In this document: positions 10,495-23,756 of the stretch, one piece after another | Layout of the letters: each line of letters opens with the position of its first letter | Position numbering within the stretch: the first letter of the stretch is position 1 | DNA from: Rhizobiales bacterium dw_265 | Lineage (GTDB): Bacteria; Pseudomonadota; Alphaproteobacteria; Micropepsales; Micropepsaceae | Assembly: GCA_018449595.1 (NCBI GenBank) | Contig: JAAVUU010000006.1 | Span: 62,001-126,000, forward strand | Length of the DNA: 64,000 nt | Direction of reading: 5' to 3' | Program-made: the position numbers and the translations under genes | Notes under the pieces: generated by a model | What the model was told of the DNA's origin: nothing | Seen by the model: only the letters and a program-made list of their open reading frames with translations | Database searches by the model: none

Positions 10495-11430
10495 ATGGAG
10501 CCGTTCTTCAGCGTCGTCATCCCGGTTTACAATCGCGCCGAGGCGCTGCGCGCCGCGATCCTGTCCGTCCAGGCCCAGAGCTGCCAGGATTTCGAGATCG
10601 TGGTGGTGGATGACGGTTCGCGCGACGATCCCGGGGCGGTCGTCGAATCCTTCCAGGACCCGCGCCTCCGCTTCATCCGCCAGGACAATGCCGGCGGCGG
10701 GGCGGCGCGCAACACCGGCATAGAGGCGGCGCGCGGCCGTTTTGTCGCCTTTCTGGATTCCGACGATGTCTTCCTGCCGCATCACCTGGCCGGCATGCGG
10801 GCGCTGCTGGAGGGCAGCGAGGGCCTGGTCGGCTATGCCCGGGTGCGGGTGGATCGCGGCGACGGCAGGACCTTTCTCAAACCGCCGCGTGCGATCCGCG
10901 TGGGCGAAAGCATGGCGACCTATCTGCTGTCCGACCGGGGCTTCACCCCGACCAGCACCCTGGCGATGCCGCGCGAAGCCGCAAAGCTGGTCGGGTTCGA
11001 CGAGCATTTGCGCGCGGCGGAAGATACCGATGTCGCCATCCGCCTGGCGCTGGCGGGCTATCGCTTTCGCATGCTGGAGGCGCCCGGCGCGGTCTGGACG
11101 GACGGCTTCGATCCGAACCGCCTGTCGTCCAGCAAGGGCAGCGCGGAAATGCGTGCCTGGCTGGCGGGGCTGAAACCGCGGATTCCGGCGCGGGCCTGGC
11201 ACGGCGCGCGCGGCTGGGCCTATGCCAAGCTGGTGGTGCGCGAACAGCCGCTGGCGGCGCTGGGCCTGTATCTGAATGCGGTGCTGCGTGGCTGCTACCG
11301 GCCGGGGCTGGCGGGCATCGTCTTCCTGCAGGTTTTCGTGGGCCGCAGGCTCTATCGCCGCGTCGCCGATCTTGCCATCGGCCGGCTGCGCGCCGGCCTG
11401 CGGGAAACGCGCAAGCTGGAACAGGCGTGA
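10495..11430 (+). CDS. Family 2 glycosyltransferase
   Basis: 311-residue cytoplasmic GT2 enzyme. It starts with FFSVVIPVYNRAEALRAAIL, followed by VVVDDGSRDD, AARNTGIEAARG and the metal-binding FLDSDD, all textbook GT-A features. The C-terminal 80 residues are basic and partly hydrophobic, suggesting membrane association. It follows the polymerase by 25 nt and ends in a GTGA overlap with the glycanase gene, so it is part of the same operon. Confidence 0.94.
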   Translation: MEPFFSVVIPVYNRAEALRAAILSVQAQSCQDFEIVVVDDGSRDDPGAVVESFQDPRLRFIRQDNAGGGAARNTGIEAARGRFVAFLDSDDVFLPHHLAGMRALLEGSEGLVGYARVRVDRGDGRTFLKPPRAIRVGESMATYLLSDRGFTPTSTLAMPREAAKLVGFDEHLRAAEDTDVAIRLALAGYRFRMLEAPGAVWTDGFDPNRLSSSKGSAEMRAWLAGLKPRIPARAWHGARGWAYAKLVVREQPLAALGLYLNAVLRGCYRPGLAGIVFLQVFVGRRLYRRVADLAIGRLRAGLRETRKLEQA

Positions 11431-12509
11431 TTTCGCGGCGCAGGCTGCTGGCGGCCGGCGCGAGTACGCTGGCCTTTCCCGCGCAGGCGCAAAGTGTGAC
11501 ATCCCTCAAGGCGGTCGCCGCCGCCAAGGGCTTTGTCTTCGGCAGCGCGGCGGCCAGTTATGAATTGAAAGACGCGGATTTCGTGCCGCTGCTGCTGGCG
11601 CAGACGGCGCAACTGGTCCCCGAATATGAGATGAAACGCGACGCGCTGGAGATACAGCCCGGCGTCTATGATTTCGCGGCGCTGGATTCGCTGTTCGCCT
11701 TTGCGCGGCGCGGCGGGCTTTCCATGCGCGGCCATACCCTGGTCTGGTATTACGCCAATCCCAAATGGCTGACGCCGCTGCTGGCGGCGCGGCGCGACGA
11801 AAAGCTGCTGACCGGCCATATCCAGGCCGTGCTGCGGCGCTATCCGATGGAGTCGGTGGATGTGGTCAACGAGGCGCTGGCGCCGCCCGGCACCGCCGCC
11901 CGCGCCGATGGCCTGCGGCCGTCACTGTGGCTGGACGCCTTTGGCCCCGGCTATATCGACACCGCGTTTCACGCGGCCCGCGCCGCCGCCCCTGGGACGA
12001 GGTTGGTCTATAACGAATGGGGCTTTGAGCAAGGCGCGGTGGAGAATGACCGCTTTCGTGCGACAACGCTGCGTTTCCTGGATGGGCTGTTGAAACGCGG
12101 CGTGCCGCTGGATGCACTGGGCATGCAGGGTCATCTGTCCGCCTTCGGCAACCGGGTGGACCAGCGCAAGCTGCGCGATTTCGTGGCCGAGATCCGGGCG
12201 CGCGGTCTGGCGCTGCTGATTACCGAACTGGATGTGGAAGACATTGGCGGGCCTTCCGATATCGCGGCCCGCGACCGCGCCGTGGCCGACGAGGCGCGGC
12301 GCTTCCTGGATGTGGTGCTGGATTCGCCCGCGACCCAGGCGGTGCTGACCTGGAACCTGTCCGACCGTTATGTCGATGCGCCCGACGAATGGAAACTCAA
12401 ATTGATGGGCTGGCGTTTCCGCAAGACGCCCTATGACACGCAGATGCGGCGCAAGCCCTTGTGGGATGCGATGGCGCAAGCCTTCGCGGGCCGCCGGGTG
12501 TTTTATTAA
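11427..12509 (+). CDS. GH10 endo-1,4-beta-xylanase-like glycanase, Tat-exported
   Basis: 360-residue glycoside hydrolase family 10 enzyme. The N-terminus MISRRRLLAAGASTLAFPAQA is a twin-arginine signal, so it acts outside the cytoplasm. Catalytic residues: acid/base Glu in VDVVNEAL (near residue 149) and nucleophile Glu in LLITELDVE (near 267). The conserved RGHTLVWY and MQGHLS segments are also present. It starts at GTG 11427, overlapping the previous stop (GTGA). Its place inside an exopolysaccharide operon suggests it trims or releases the cluster's own polymer rather than degrading plant xylan; that role is inference. It converges with the next gene with a 4-nt overlap of stop codons. Confidence 0.92.
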   Translation: MISRRRLLAAGASTLAFPAQAQSVTSLKAVAAAKGFVFGSAAASYELKDADFVPLLLAQTAQLVPEYEMKRDALEIQPGVYDFAALDSLFAFARRGGLSMRGHTLVWYYANPKWLTPLLAARRDEKLLTGHIQAVLRRYPMESVDVVNEALAPPGTAARADGLRPSLWLDAFGPGYIDTAFHAARAAAPGTRLVYNEWGFEQGAVENDRFRATTLRFLDGLLKRGVPLDALGMQGHLSAFGNRVDQRKLRDFVAEIRARGLALLITELDVEDIGGPSDIAARDRAVADEARRFLDVVLDSPATQAVLTWNLSDRYVDAPDEWKLKLMGWRFRKTPYDTQMRRKPLWDAMAQAFAGRRVFY

Positions 12510-13705
12510 GCGACGGCGCGGACCTTCGCTGCGGTCTTCATCAGATGCGCCGCCAGGCGCGGCGCGGCATATTCCGCTCCAACCATGAAGCGCATCAGCG
12601 GCCCGAAGGCATTGGCCGCCAGAGGGCCGGTCACATGCAGGCCCGGCACCGAAGTCTCGAAGTGATCCGACAGATGCGGCGTGTTCTGGACATGCGCGAT
12701 CTGCTCGCGCAACGCGCTTTCCAGAAAGGGAAGACGGCGCAAATCTGGGCGATAGCCGGTGGCGGCGATGATGTGATCGGCCGCGATCCGCACCGCGCCA
12801 TCGGGGCCCTTCGCGGTCAGCAGGATGCCATCCCTCTGGGGCCGCACATCCATGATTTCGTGGCCAAGAAAAGTTTTTGCGGCCAGCTTGCCGCGCATGA
12901 ACCAGCCCGGCGCGGGGCCAAGATGGCGTTTGGTGGCGCGCAGCCGCAGCGGCTGCGGCATGCGGCGGAACAGGCGCGGCGCCCGCGCGCAGAGAAACGA
13001 CCGCCAGCCGGGACCGATACCGCTGGAGGGATGGGCGATAGCGTTCAGCCACGATATCGCATCGGGATCGGGCGCGGTGTGATAGTGAATCTCCGGCGCC
13101 CGCGCCAACAGGGTGACATCGGCGCCGCCCTCCTGCGCCAAGACCGCCATGTCCACCGCCGAAGACCCGGCGCCCAGGATCAGCAGCTTCCTGCCGGCGA
13201 AGCGCGACAGGTCGGGGTTGTCATAGGCATGGCTGGCCAGCGCCTGCGGCAGGCCGGCGAGTTCATCGGGCATGTGTTTGAACCAGCTGATGCCCACCGC
13301 CAGCACCACCCGCGCCGCGTCGACCTGCTCGTCATTGTCCAGCCGCAACACAAAACCGCGCGGCCCGCGCGCCAGCGAAACCACCTGGCGGTCTTCCAGC
13401 ATCGGCACATATTTCTGCTGGAACCAGCCGGCATATTCGGTGAACACCGCCAGCGGCACCGGGATCAGGGTGTCGTCATAGGCGACGGCGCGCGCCGCGC
13501 ACCACGCTTTCAGGGTCGATTCCGGATCGGGCGACGACAGGTTGGAGGCAAAGCCATCGGACTTGAGCAGCATGCCCTTGGGCATATGCGCGCGCCAGGT
13601 CGTCAGCGGCGCGCCGAAAATGCGAAACGACGCGCCGACTGCATGGAGATGCGCGGCAAGCGACAGGCCATAGGGCCCCGCGCCGATGATGGCGGTGCTG
13701 ATCAC
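12506..13705 (-). CDS. FAD/NAD(P)-dependent oxidoreductase, N-hydroxylase/flavin monooxygenase-like
   Basis: 399-residue flavoprotein. FAD-binding GxGxxG is at the N-terminus (AIIGAGPYGLSLA) and a second dinucleotide fold is at LLILGAGSSAVDMAVL near residue 175. The late ATGY motif (HIIAATGYRPDLRRL) marks the flavin monooxygenase / lysine N-hydroxylase superfamily. Substrate is unknown. It is transcribed away from the ATP-grasp gene across a 115-nt shared upstream region and points into the end of the glycanase gene. Its position within the polysaccharide cluster hints at a role in modifying the polymer or its precursor, but nothing in the protein proves it. Confidence 0.85.
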   Translation of the reverse strand: MISTAIIGAGPYGLSLAAHLHAVGASFRIFGAPLTTWRAHMPKGMLLKSDGFASNLSSPDPESTLKAWCAARAVAYDDTLIPVPLAVFTEYAGWFQQKYVPMLEDRQVVSLARGPRGFVLRLDNDEQVDAARVVLAVGISWFKHMPDELAGLPQALASHAYDNPDLSRFAGRKLLILGAGSSAVDMAVLAQEGGADVTLLARAPEIHYHTAPDPDAISWLNAIAHPSSGIGPGWRSFLCARAPRLFRRMPQPLRLRATKRHLGPAPGWFMRGKLAAKTFLGHEIMDVRPQRDGILLTAKGPDGAVRIAADHIIAATGYRPDLRRLPFLESALREQIAHVQNTPHLSDHFETSVPGLHVTGPLAANAFGPLMRFMVGAEYAAPRLAAHLMKTAAKVRAVA

Positions 13706-13820
13706 GTCGTCTTCCTCGGCTTTCGAGATGTCCCGCCGTGGGACGGCTCGCGGCCAACCTAAATTTATTCTTAGATTCGTTCACGGATGGTTGACGGACG
13801 CGCAACTATCCTCGCGTCCG

Positions 13821-14966
13821 ATGTCTGCCAGCGTCCTGCTTGCCACGACCATGAACTGGCCGTTTCCGGCCCAGCTTACTGCTGCCTTTTCGGCAGTCGG
13901 CGCGCATGTGGAGGTGCTGTGCCCGGCGGACAGCCTGCTGGCGCTGTCGCGCCATCCGGCGCGCAAGCACAGCTTTGAGCATCTGTCGCCGATGGCCTCC
14001 CTGCGGCGCGCCATCAAGGCGGCGCGGCCCGACCTGATCGTACCCTGCGACGACCTCGCCACCCGGCTGGTGCGGCGGGTTCGCGGCGACGAAGATACCG
14101 GCCGCCTGGACTTCCTGCGCCAGGCCGCCGCAGCCGGCGCGCCTGTCCTTCCCACCATCGCGATCGAAACAAAAGAAGCCCTGGAAGACGCCCTGCAGCG
14201 TTTCAGCCTGCCTTTGGTCATCAAGTCGGACCACAGCTGGGCCGGCGAAGGCGTGGCGATTGTCCACACACCCGAGGCCGCCCGCGCCGCCTTTCGCCGC
14301 CTTCGCCGCGCGCCACGGCTGCGCGACCTGGCGCGCGCCCTGCGCGGCACCGGCATCCATTACCTCACCCGCGCCCTGCTGCCCGCGACCACCGGCCTGA
14401 CCTTGCAGCGCTATGTCGAGGGCATGCCGGCCACCAGTTCCATCGCCTGCTGGCGGGGCGAGGTGGTGGGGGCGCATCATTTCGATGTGCGGCTTTCCAC
14501 CACCCCGACCAGCCCCGCCAGCGTGCTGGCGCTCGCCGATTGCCCCCAGATGGCGCAGTCGGCCCAGGCCGTGGCCCGGGCCTTCAACCTGTCCGGCCTG
14601 TTCGGACTGGATTACATCCGCGGCCATGATGGCCGGGTGCATCTGCTGGAAATGAACGCCCGCGCCACGCCGACCACGCACCTGGCGCTGGGCGACGACC
14701 TGGTGGCCGGGCTGCTGAGCGCGGCCGGCTTTCCCGCGCGCCGCCGCGACCCCGTCACCAGCCGGCGCGAGATCGCGCTTTTCCCCCGCGAATGGCTGCG
14801 CGATCCGGCCAGCCCCTGGCTGGAGCGCGGCTATCACGACGTGCCGTGGGATGATCCCAAAGTGCTGCAGGCTTGTCTCCGGGAAGCCCCGGCCGCCGCA
14901 GGCGCCCTGTTGCAGGCCGCGCCCGCCGATTTCTTAACGTCAAAAAGCGCGGTTTCAGTGGCCTAA
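13821..14966 (+). CDS. ATP-grasp domain protein
   Basis: 381-residue protein of the ATP-grasp superfamily (carbamoyl-phosphate-synthase-like), which couples a carboxylate to an amine or thiol through an acyl-phosphate. Visible are the first-strand lysine region FSLPLVIKSDHSWAGEGV, the substrate loop LQRYVEGMPAT, and the Mg-binding block GLFGLDYIRG then HLLEMNARATPTTH. ATG 13821 is chosen over an upstream in-frame ATG at 13686 that would run into the divergent gene. It lies between the oxidoreductase and the Wzz-type gene; a substituent-adding role (for example an amino-acid decoration) is possible but speculative. Confidence 0.85.
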   Translation: MSASVLLATTMNWPFPAQLTAAFSAVGAHVEVLCPADSLLALSRHPARKHSFEHLSPMASLRRAIKAARPDLIVPCDDLATRLVRRVRGDEDTGRLDFLRQAAAAGAPVLPTIAIETKEALEDALQRFSLPLVIKSDHSWAGEGVAIVHTPEAARAAFRRLRRAPRLRDLARALRGTGIHYLTRALLPATTGLTLQRYVEGMPATSSIACWRGEVVGAHHFDVRLSTTPTSPASVLALADCPQMAQSAQAVARAFNLSGLFGLDYIRGHDGRVHLLEMNARATPTTHLALGDDLVAGLLSAAGFPARRRDPVTSRREIALFPREWLRDPASPWLERGYHDVPWDDPKVLQACLREAPAAAGALLQAAPADFLTSKSAVSVA

Positions 14967-15080
14967 CCGCAACCTGCGGCCGCGCCGCCGTTAACCATTT
15001 GTGAGGCAGGCCGGCGGTAAAGGTAAACCCTTGCGGGGCTTTAGATTCGCTTGGTCCCGGGTGAAGGCTGCGCGCACGTC

Positions 15081-17270
15081 ATGTCTCCATACCGGCCCCT
15101 TGCATCCTACGCGCCCGGCTATTCGGCGCCGCCCTTTGCGCCGCCGCCGTTCCAGCTTGCCGATTTCATCCGCCTGCTCGACGCCCGCCGCGGCCTGATC
15201 GCGCGTGTCGCCATCGGCACCGTGCTGTGCGCCATCGCGGTGGCGCTGGTGCTGCCCACCGTCTTCACAAGTTCGGCGGTGGTGATGCTGGACCCGCGCA
15301 AGAACAATATCACCGAACTGTCGGCGGTGCTGTCGCCGCTGGCCAGCGATCCCGCCTCGGTGCAGAACCAGATCCAGATCATCACCTCGCGCGATCTCGC
15401 CGCCCAGGTGGTGGACCGGCTGAAGCTGGACCAGGACGGCGAGTTCAATCCCCGCGCCGGCGACCCCAGCATGCTGGACCTGCTGGGCGAAATGGGCGCG
15501 CTGCTCAGCCCCAGGCATTGGGCGGAAAGCGAAACCGTCAGCGGCGCCGCCGGCCGCGACCGGGTGATCGACGCCTTCCAGCATCATATCAGCGCCGATG
15601 CCCAGGGGCTTTCCACCGCCATCACCATCAACGCCACCGCGCGCGATCCCGCCAAGGCGGCGCTGCTGGCCAACACCCTGGCCGGCGCCTATGTGAAATC
15701 CCAGGTCACCGCCAAGATCGGCGCCACCACCGCCACCACCGACTGGCTGAACGGCCGGCTGCAGGACCTGGCGCAGCAACTGCAGATCCAGCAGGAAGCC
15801 ATCCAGCGCTACAAGGCCGAGCACAATCTCAACGATTCCGCGCCGGGCAGCTCCATCGTCGACCAGCAGATGGTGGGGATCAGCGCGCTTATGGTTCAGG
15901 CGCGTTCGGAATTGGCGGAGAAGCAGGCCGTTCTGGACCGCATCCGCCAGCTGGTGGCTTCGGGCAATCCCGCCGATGTCAGCCAGATCGTGTCGTCGCC
16001 CTTGATCGTGCAGTTGCGCGGCCAGCAGGCGACGCTGCTGGCGCAGGAAGGCGACCTGGCCAGCAAATACGGCCCGCTGCACCCCAAAATGCAGGCGGTG
16101 GAAGAACAGAAGCGCGACCTGGACATCAAGATCAGCCAGGAAGTGAACCGCCTGGCCGCCAGCGCCGGCAATGACGTGATGGTGGCCCAGGCGCATCTGA
16201 ATTCCCTGCAGGGCAGCCTGGGCGGCACCGAAGGCACCGCCCACAGCCAGAACATGGCGCGGGTGCAGTTGCAGGCGCTGGAATCCAACGCCAACTCCAC
16301 CCGCACCATGTACGAGGCCTATGTGCAGCGGCTGCGCCAGAGCCAGGGGCTGGACGATGTGCAGACCCCCGATGCGCGCATCATCAGCCAGGCGGCCATA
16401 CCTTTGGCGCCCAGCGCCCCCAAGCGCGGGCTTATTGTTGCGGCCTCGGTCCCCCTGGGGTTGCTGCTGGGCGTGATCGCGGCGCTGCTGGCGGAAAAAT
16501 TCGGGCCGCTGATGCCGGTCAGGGTCAATGGCGCACCCCGCGCCGCCATCATGCCCGCCCGCCGCAAGGACAAGCGCGCCCGCAGCCTGCCGCCGCAGCG
16601 GCCGCTGGCGGTATGGAGCGGGCCGCCCATCCTGGGGGAGATCGACGATGTCGCCGCCCTGCGCGCCGCCGATTTCGTGCTGGACTATCCGGCCAGCAAA
16701 TATTCCCACGCCATGGCCGACCTGGTGCGGCAGCTGGAAGCCCGCGAAGGTGGGGGCGCCATCATCGCCCTGACCTCGGCGGACAATGGCGAAAGCCGCA
16801 GCGCCATCGCCGTCAGCCTGGCGCGGGCGGCGTCCAGGATGGGCAAGAAGGCAATCGTCGTGGATTGCGCGCCCGGCCACCTGGCGTCGCAGGCGATGAA
16901 GGCGCGGGTCCGCAGCGGCGTCTATGAAGTGCTGACGGGCGCGGTGCCGCTGAACCAGGCGCTGGCCAAGGATTCCCGCGGCGAGGTTTACCTGCTGGGC
17001 ACCGCCAGGCGCGCGCCCAACAGCGTCACCATGTACAGTTCCAGGCCGATGCAGCGGCTGATCTCGGTGCTGCGCGACGGCGCGGATTTCGTGGTGATCG
17101 ACTGCGGCCCGGCCAATGGCGGCCCCGATGCGGCGCTGATCGCCCGGCTTGCCGATGCGACGGTGCTGATTTCCAGACGCCAGATGCTGCACAGCCCGCT
17201 GGTCGCCAACGCGGCGCGGGCGCTGGACACCGCCCATGCCGCGCCGGTTGGGATTGTGGTGACAAGGTAG
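15081..17270 (+). CDS. Wzz-type polysaccharide co-polymerase with degenerate BY-kinase domain
   Basis: About 729 residues. Layout: Pro-rich N-terminus, TM1 near 38-60, Wzz domain, long periplasmic coiled-coil with a GNVR-like region (about 200-400), a Pro-containing segment before TM2 (about 455-475), then a cytoplasmic P-loop-like domain from about 555. It controls chain length/export of the polymer. The Walker A site is altered: TSADNGESRSAIA has Ser-Arg where the family has Gly-Lys. The Walker A' strand reads IVVDCAPG rather than the usual DxD form. No C-terminal tyrosine cluster is present. This suggests a structural, non-phosphorylating version. ATG 15081 is chosen; TTG 15051 is an alternative. 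Confidence 0.9.
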   Translation: MSPYRPLASYAPGYSAPPFAPPPFQLADFIRLLDARRGLIARVAIGTVLCAIAVALVLPTVFTSSAVVMLDPRKNNITELSAVLSPLASDPASVQNQIQIITSRDLAAQVVDRLKLDQDGEFNPRAGDPSMLDLLGEMGALLSPRHWAESETVSGAAGRDRVIDAFQHHISADAQGLSTAITINATARDPAKAALLANTLAGAYVKSQVTAKIGATTATTDWLNGRLQDLAQQLQIQQEAIQRYKAEHNLNDSAPGSSIVDQQMVGISALMVQARSELAEKQAVLDRIRQLVASGNPADVSQIVSSPLIVQLRGQQATLLAQEGDLASKYGPLHPKMQAVEEQKRDLDIKISQEVNRLAASAGNDVMVAQAHLNSLQGSLGGTEGTAHSQNMARVQLQALESNANSTRTMYEAYVQRLRQSQGLDDVQTPDARIISQAAIPLAPSAPKRGLIVAASVPLGLLLGVIAALLAEKFGPLMPVRVNGAPRAAIMPARRKDKRARSLPPQRPLAVWSGPPILGEIDDVAALRAADFVLDYPASKYSHAMADLVRQLEAREGGGAIIALTSADNGESRSAIAVSLARAASRMGKKAIVVDCAPGHLASQAMKARVRSGVYEVLTGAVPLNQALAKDSRGEVYLLGTARRAPNSVTMYSSRPMQRLISVLRDGADFVVIDCGPANGGPDAALIARLADATVLISRRQMLHSPLVANAARALDTAHAAPVGIVVTR

Positions 17271-17278
17271 CCCCGCCT

Positions 17279-17433
17279 GTCATCCCCGGCGAGGGCGAAG
17301 CGGAGCGGAGCGCGAGGGAGTGAGTAGCGACAGCGTGCGAACGACCCAGGCTTTCAACACCAAACAGATTTAGACAGTCTGGGTCCCCTTCCCTCGCGCC
17401 GCATTTATCGATGCGCCGCTCGCCGGGGATGAC
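17279..17433. repeat. Nested palindromic intergenic element (REP/BIME-like)
   Basis: A 155-bp element between the convergent ends of the Wzz-type gene and gltD. Three nested perfect inverted pairs are visible: GTCATCCCCGGCGAG at 17279-17293 with its complement at 17419-17433; GCGCGAGGGA at 17310-17319 with its complement at 17390-17399; GACCCAG at 17343-17349 with its complement at 17379-17385. The whole could fold into one long hairpin. Such elements are common in alphaproteobacterial intergenic space and can act as two-way terminators. Confidence 0.8.
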
Positions 17434-17442
17434 GGGTGGGGT

Positions 17443-18894
17443 CTAGCGCGGCAGTTCCGAGCTTCCCATCAGGAATTCGTCCACGCCGCGCGCGCACTGC
17501 CGGCCTTCCTTGATCGCCCACACCACCAGGGACTGGCCCCGCCGCATGTCGCCGCAGGCGAAAATCTTGGCCTTGCTGGTCTGGTAGTCGGCCATGGTCG
17601 CCTTGACGTTGCCGCGCCCATCCATCTCGACCCCGGCCTGCTCCACCAGCCCCGCGACCCGCGCCCCGGTAAAGCCCATCGCCAGCAGCACCATGTCGGC
17701 CTTGAGGGTGAATTCGCTGCCCGGCACTTCGACAAGATTCATCTTGCCGCCGTCGCCCAACTGCCATTCCACCCGCACACATTCCAGTGCGGTTATCTTG
17801 CCGTTCTCGCCGATGGCGCGGCGGGTCTGCACCGCCCAGTCGCGCGCCGCGCCCTCTTCCTGGCTGGAGGAGGTGCGCAGCTTGAGCGGCCAGTCCGGCC
17901 ACACCAGCAGCTTGTTCTCCTTCGCCGGCGGCTGGGGCATGATTTCCAGTTGGGTCACCGACACCGCGCCATGGCGGTTGGAAGTGCCGATGCAATCCGA
18001 GCCGGTGTCGCCGCCGCCGATCACAATCACATGCTTGTCCTTGGCGGACAGGGTGCCGTTCGGCGCGGCCTTGGATTCGGCGTCGCCCGCCACCCGCTTG
18101 TTCTGCTGGGTGAGGAAATCCATGGCGAAATGCACGCCATCCAGGGCGCGGCCCTCGATGGGCAGGTCGCGCGGCGTTTCCGCCCCGCCCGACAGCACCA
18201 CCGCATCGTAATCGGCCAGCAGCATGTCCATCGGCACCGTGACGCCGACCTCGGTATTGGTCTTGAACGACACGCCTTCGGCTTCCATCTGGCGCACGCG
18301 GCGGTCGATCAGGTGCTTTTCCATCTTGAAATCGGGAATGCCGTAGCGCAGCAGCCCGCCGATACGGTCGGCCTTTTCAAACAGGGTCACCGAATGGCCC
18401 GCCCGCGCCAGTTGCTGGGCGCAGGCCATGCCGGCGGGGCCCGAGCCCACCACCGCCACGGTCTTGCCGGTCTTGCGCGGCGCCATCACCGGCTGAACCC
18501 AGCCTTCTTCCCAGGCGCGGTCCACGATCTGGCATTCGATGGTCTTGATGGTGACGGAGCTGTCGATGATGTTCAGGGTGCAGCTGGCCTCGCAGGGCGC
18601 GGGACAGATGCGGCCGGTGAATTCCGGGAAATTGTTGGTGGAATGCAGCGTCTCCGATGCGGTGCGCCACTGGTCCCGGTAGACCAGATTGTTCCAGTCG
18701 GGGATCAGGTTGTTGACCGGGCAGCCCTGGTGGCAGAAGGGAATGCCGCAATCCATGCAGCGCGCCGCCTGTTTGCTGACATCGGCCGCCGGCAGGGGAT
18801 GGACGAATTCGCGGTAACTCTGGATGCGCGCTTCCGGCTTTTCGTAGCTGCGATCCTGCCGTTCGATTTCCAGGAAGCCTGTGATCTTGCCCAT
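17443..18894 (-). CDS. gltD: Glutamate synthase (NADPH) small subunit
   Basis: 483-residue beta subunit of GOGAT. It oxidises NADPH and passes electrons through FAD and iron-sulfur centres to the large subunit for glutamate formation from glutamine and 2-oxoglutarate. Cysteine motifs for the Fe-S clusters are present ([28 protein letters not shown]). The FAD fold is at [18 protein letters not shown] and the NADPH fold at [19 protein letters not shown] at 18894 gives the standard [12 protein letters not shown] start; longer in-frame extension runs into gltB. It lies 5 nt downstream of gltB as the second gene of the operon. Confidence 0.97.
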   Translation of the reverse strand: MGKITGFLEIERQDRSYEKPEARIQSYREFVHPLPAADVSKQAARCMDCGIPFCHQGCPVNNLIPDWNNLVYRDQWRTASETLHSTNNFPEFTGRICPAPCEASCTLNIIDSSVTIKTIECQIVDRAWEEGWVQPVMAPRKTGKTVAVVGSGPAGMACAQQLARAGHSVTLFEKADRIGGLLRYGIPDFKMEKHLIDRRVRQMEAEGVSFKTNTEVGVTVPMDMLLADYDAVVLSGGAETPRDLPIEGRALDGVHFAMDFLTQQNKRVAGDAESKAAPNGTLSAKDKHVIVIGGGDTGSDCIGTSNRHGAVSVTQLEIMPQPPAKENKLLVWPDWPLKLRTSSSQEEGAARDWAVQTRRAIGENGKITALECVRVEWQLGDGGKMNLVEVPGSEFTLKADMVLLAMGFTGARVAGLVEQAGVEMDGRGNVKATMADYQTSKAKIFACGDMRRGQSLVVWAIKEGRQCARGVDEFLMGSSELPR

Positions 18895-18899
18895 GGTTC

Positions 18900-23561
<4,662 letters not shown>

Positions 23562-23712
23562 CGTTCAGGCGCATATCTCCCGCCCCGCCGGGCGGAGCAA
23601 TAAAGTTGCGCTTTCTTGTCGAAATTACGGGTTATTCGATCACGTTCGTGGTTGCAGCGCAACACGCAAGCTACGCATAAAACAAATAAGGAGGCATGCA
23701 TTCAGCGCGGGA

Positions 23713-23743
23713 TTGACTCGGCCCGGCTGCCGCGCACTATAGA
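23713..23743 (+). promoter_or_regulatory. Candidate sigma70-type promoter of imuA
   Basis: TTGACT at 23713-23718 and TATAGA at 23738-23743, spaced 19 nt (17 nt if the -10 is read as ACTATA). The expected transcription start would fall at about base 23750, directly before the imuA ATG at 23751, implying little or no 5' leader. The -10 overlaps the LexA box. Confidence 0.5.
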
Positions 23744-23756
23744 ACATACCATGAAC
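23742..23756 (+). promoter_or_regulatory. LexA (SOS) box, alphaproteobacterial direct-repeat type
   Basis: GAAC at 23742-23745, seven bases, then GAAC at 23753-23756; read on the other strand this is GTTC-N7-GTTC, the known alphaproteobacterial LexA site. It covers the end of the -10 and the imuA start codon, so LexA binding would block transcription of the whole mutasome operon until DNA damage. Confidence 0.85.
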
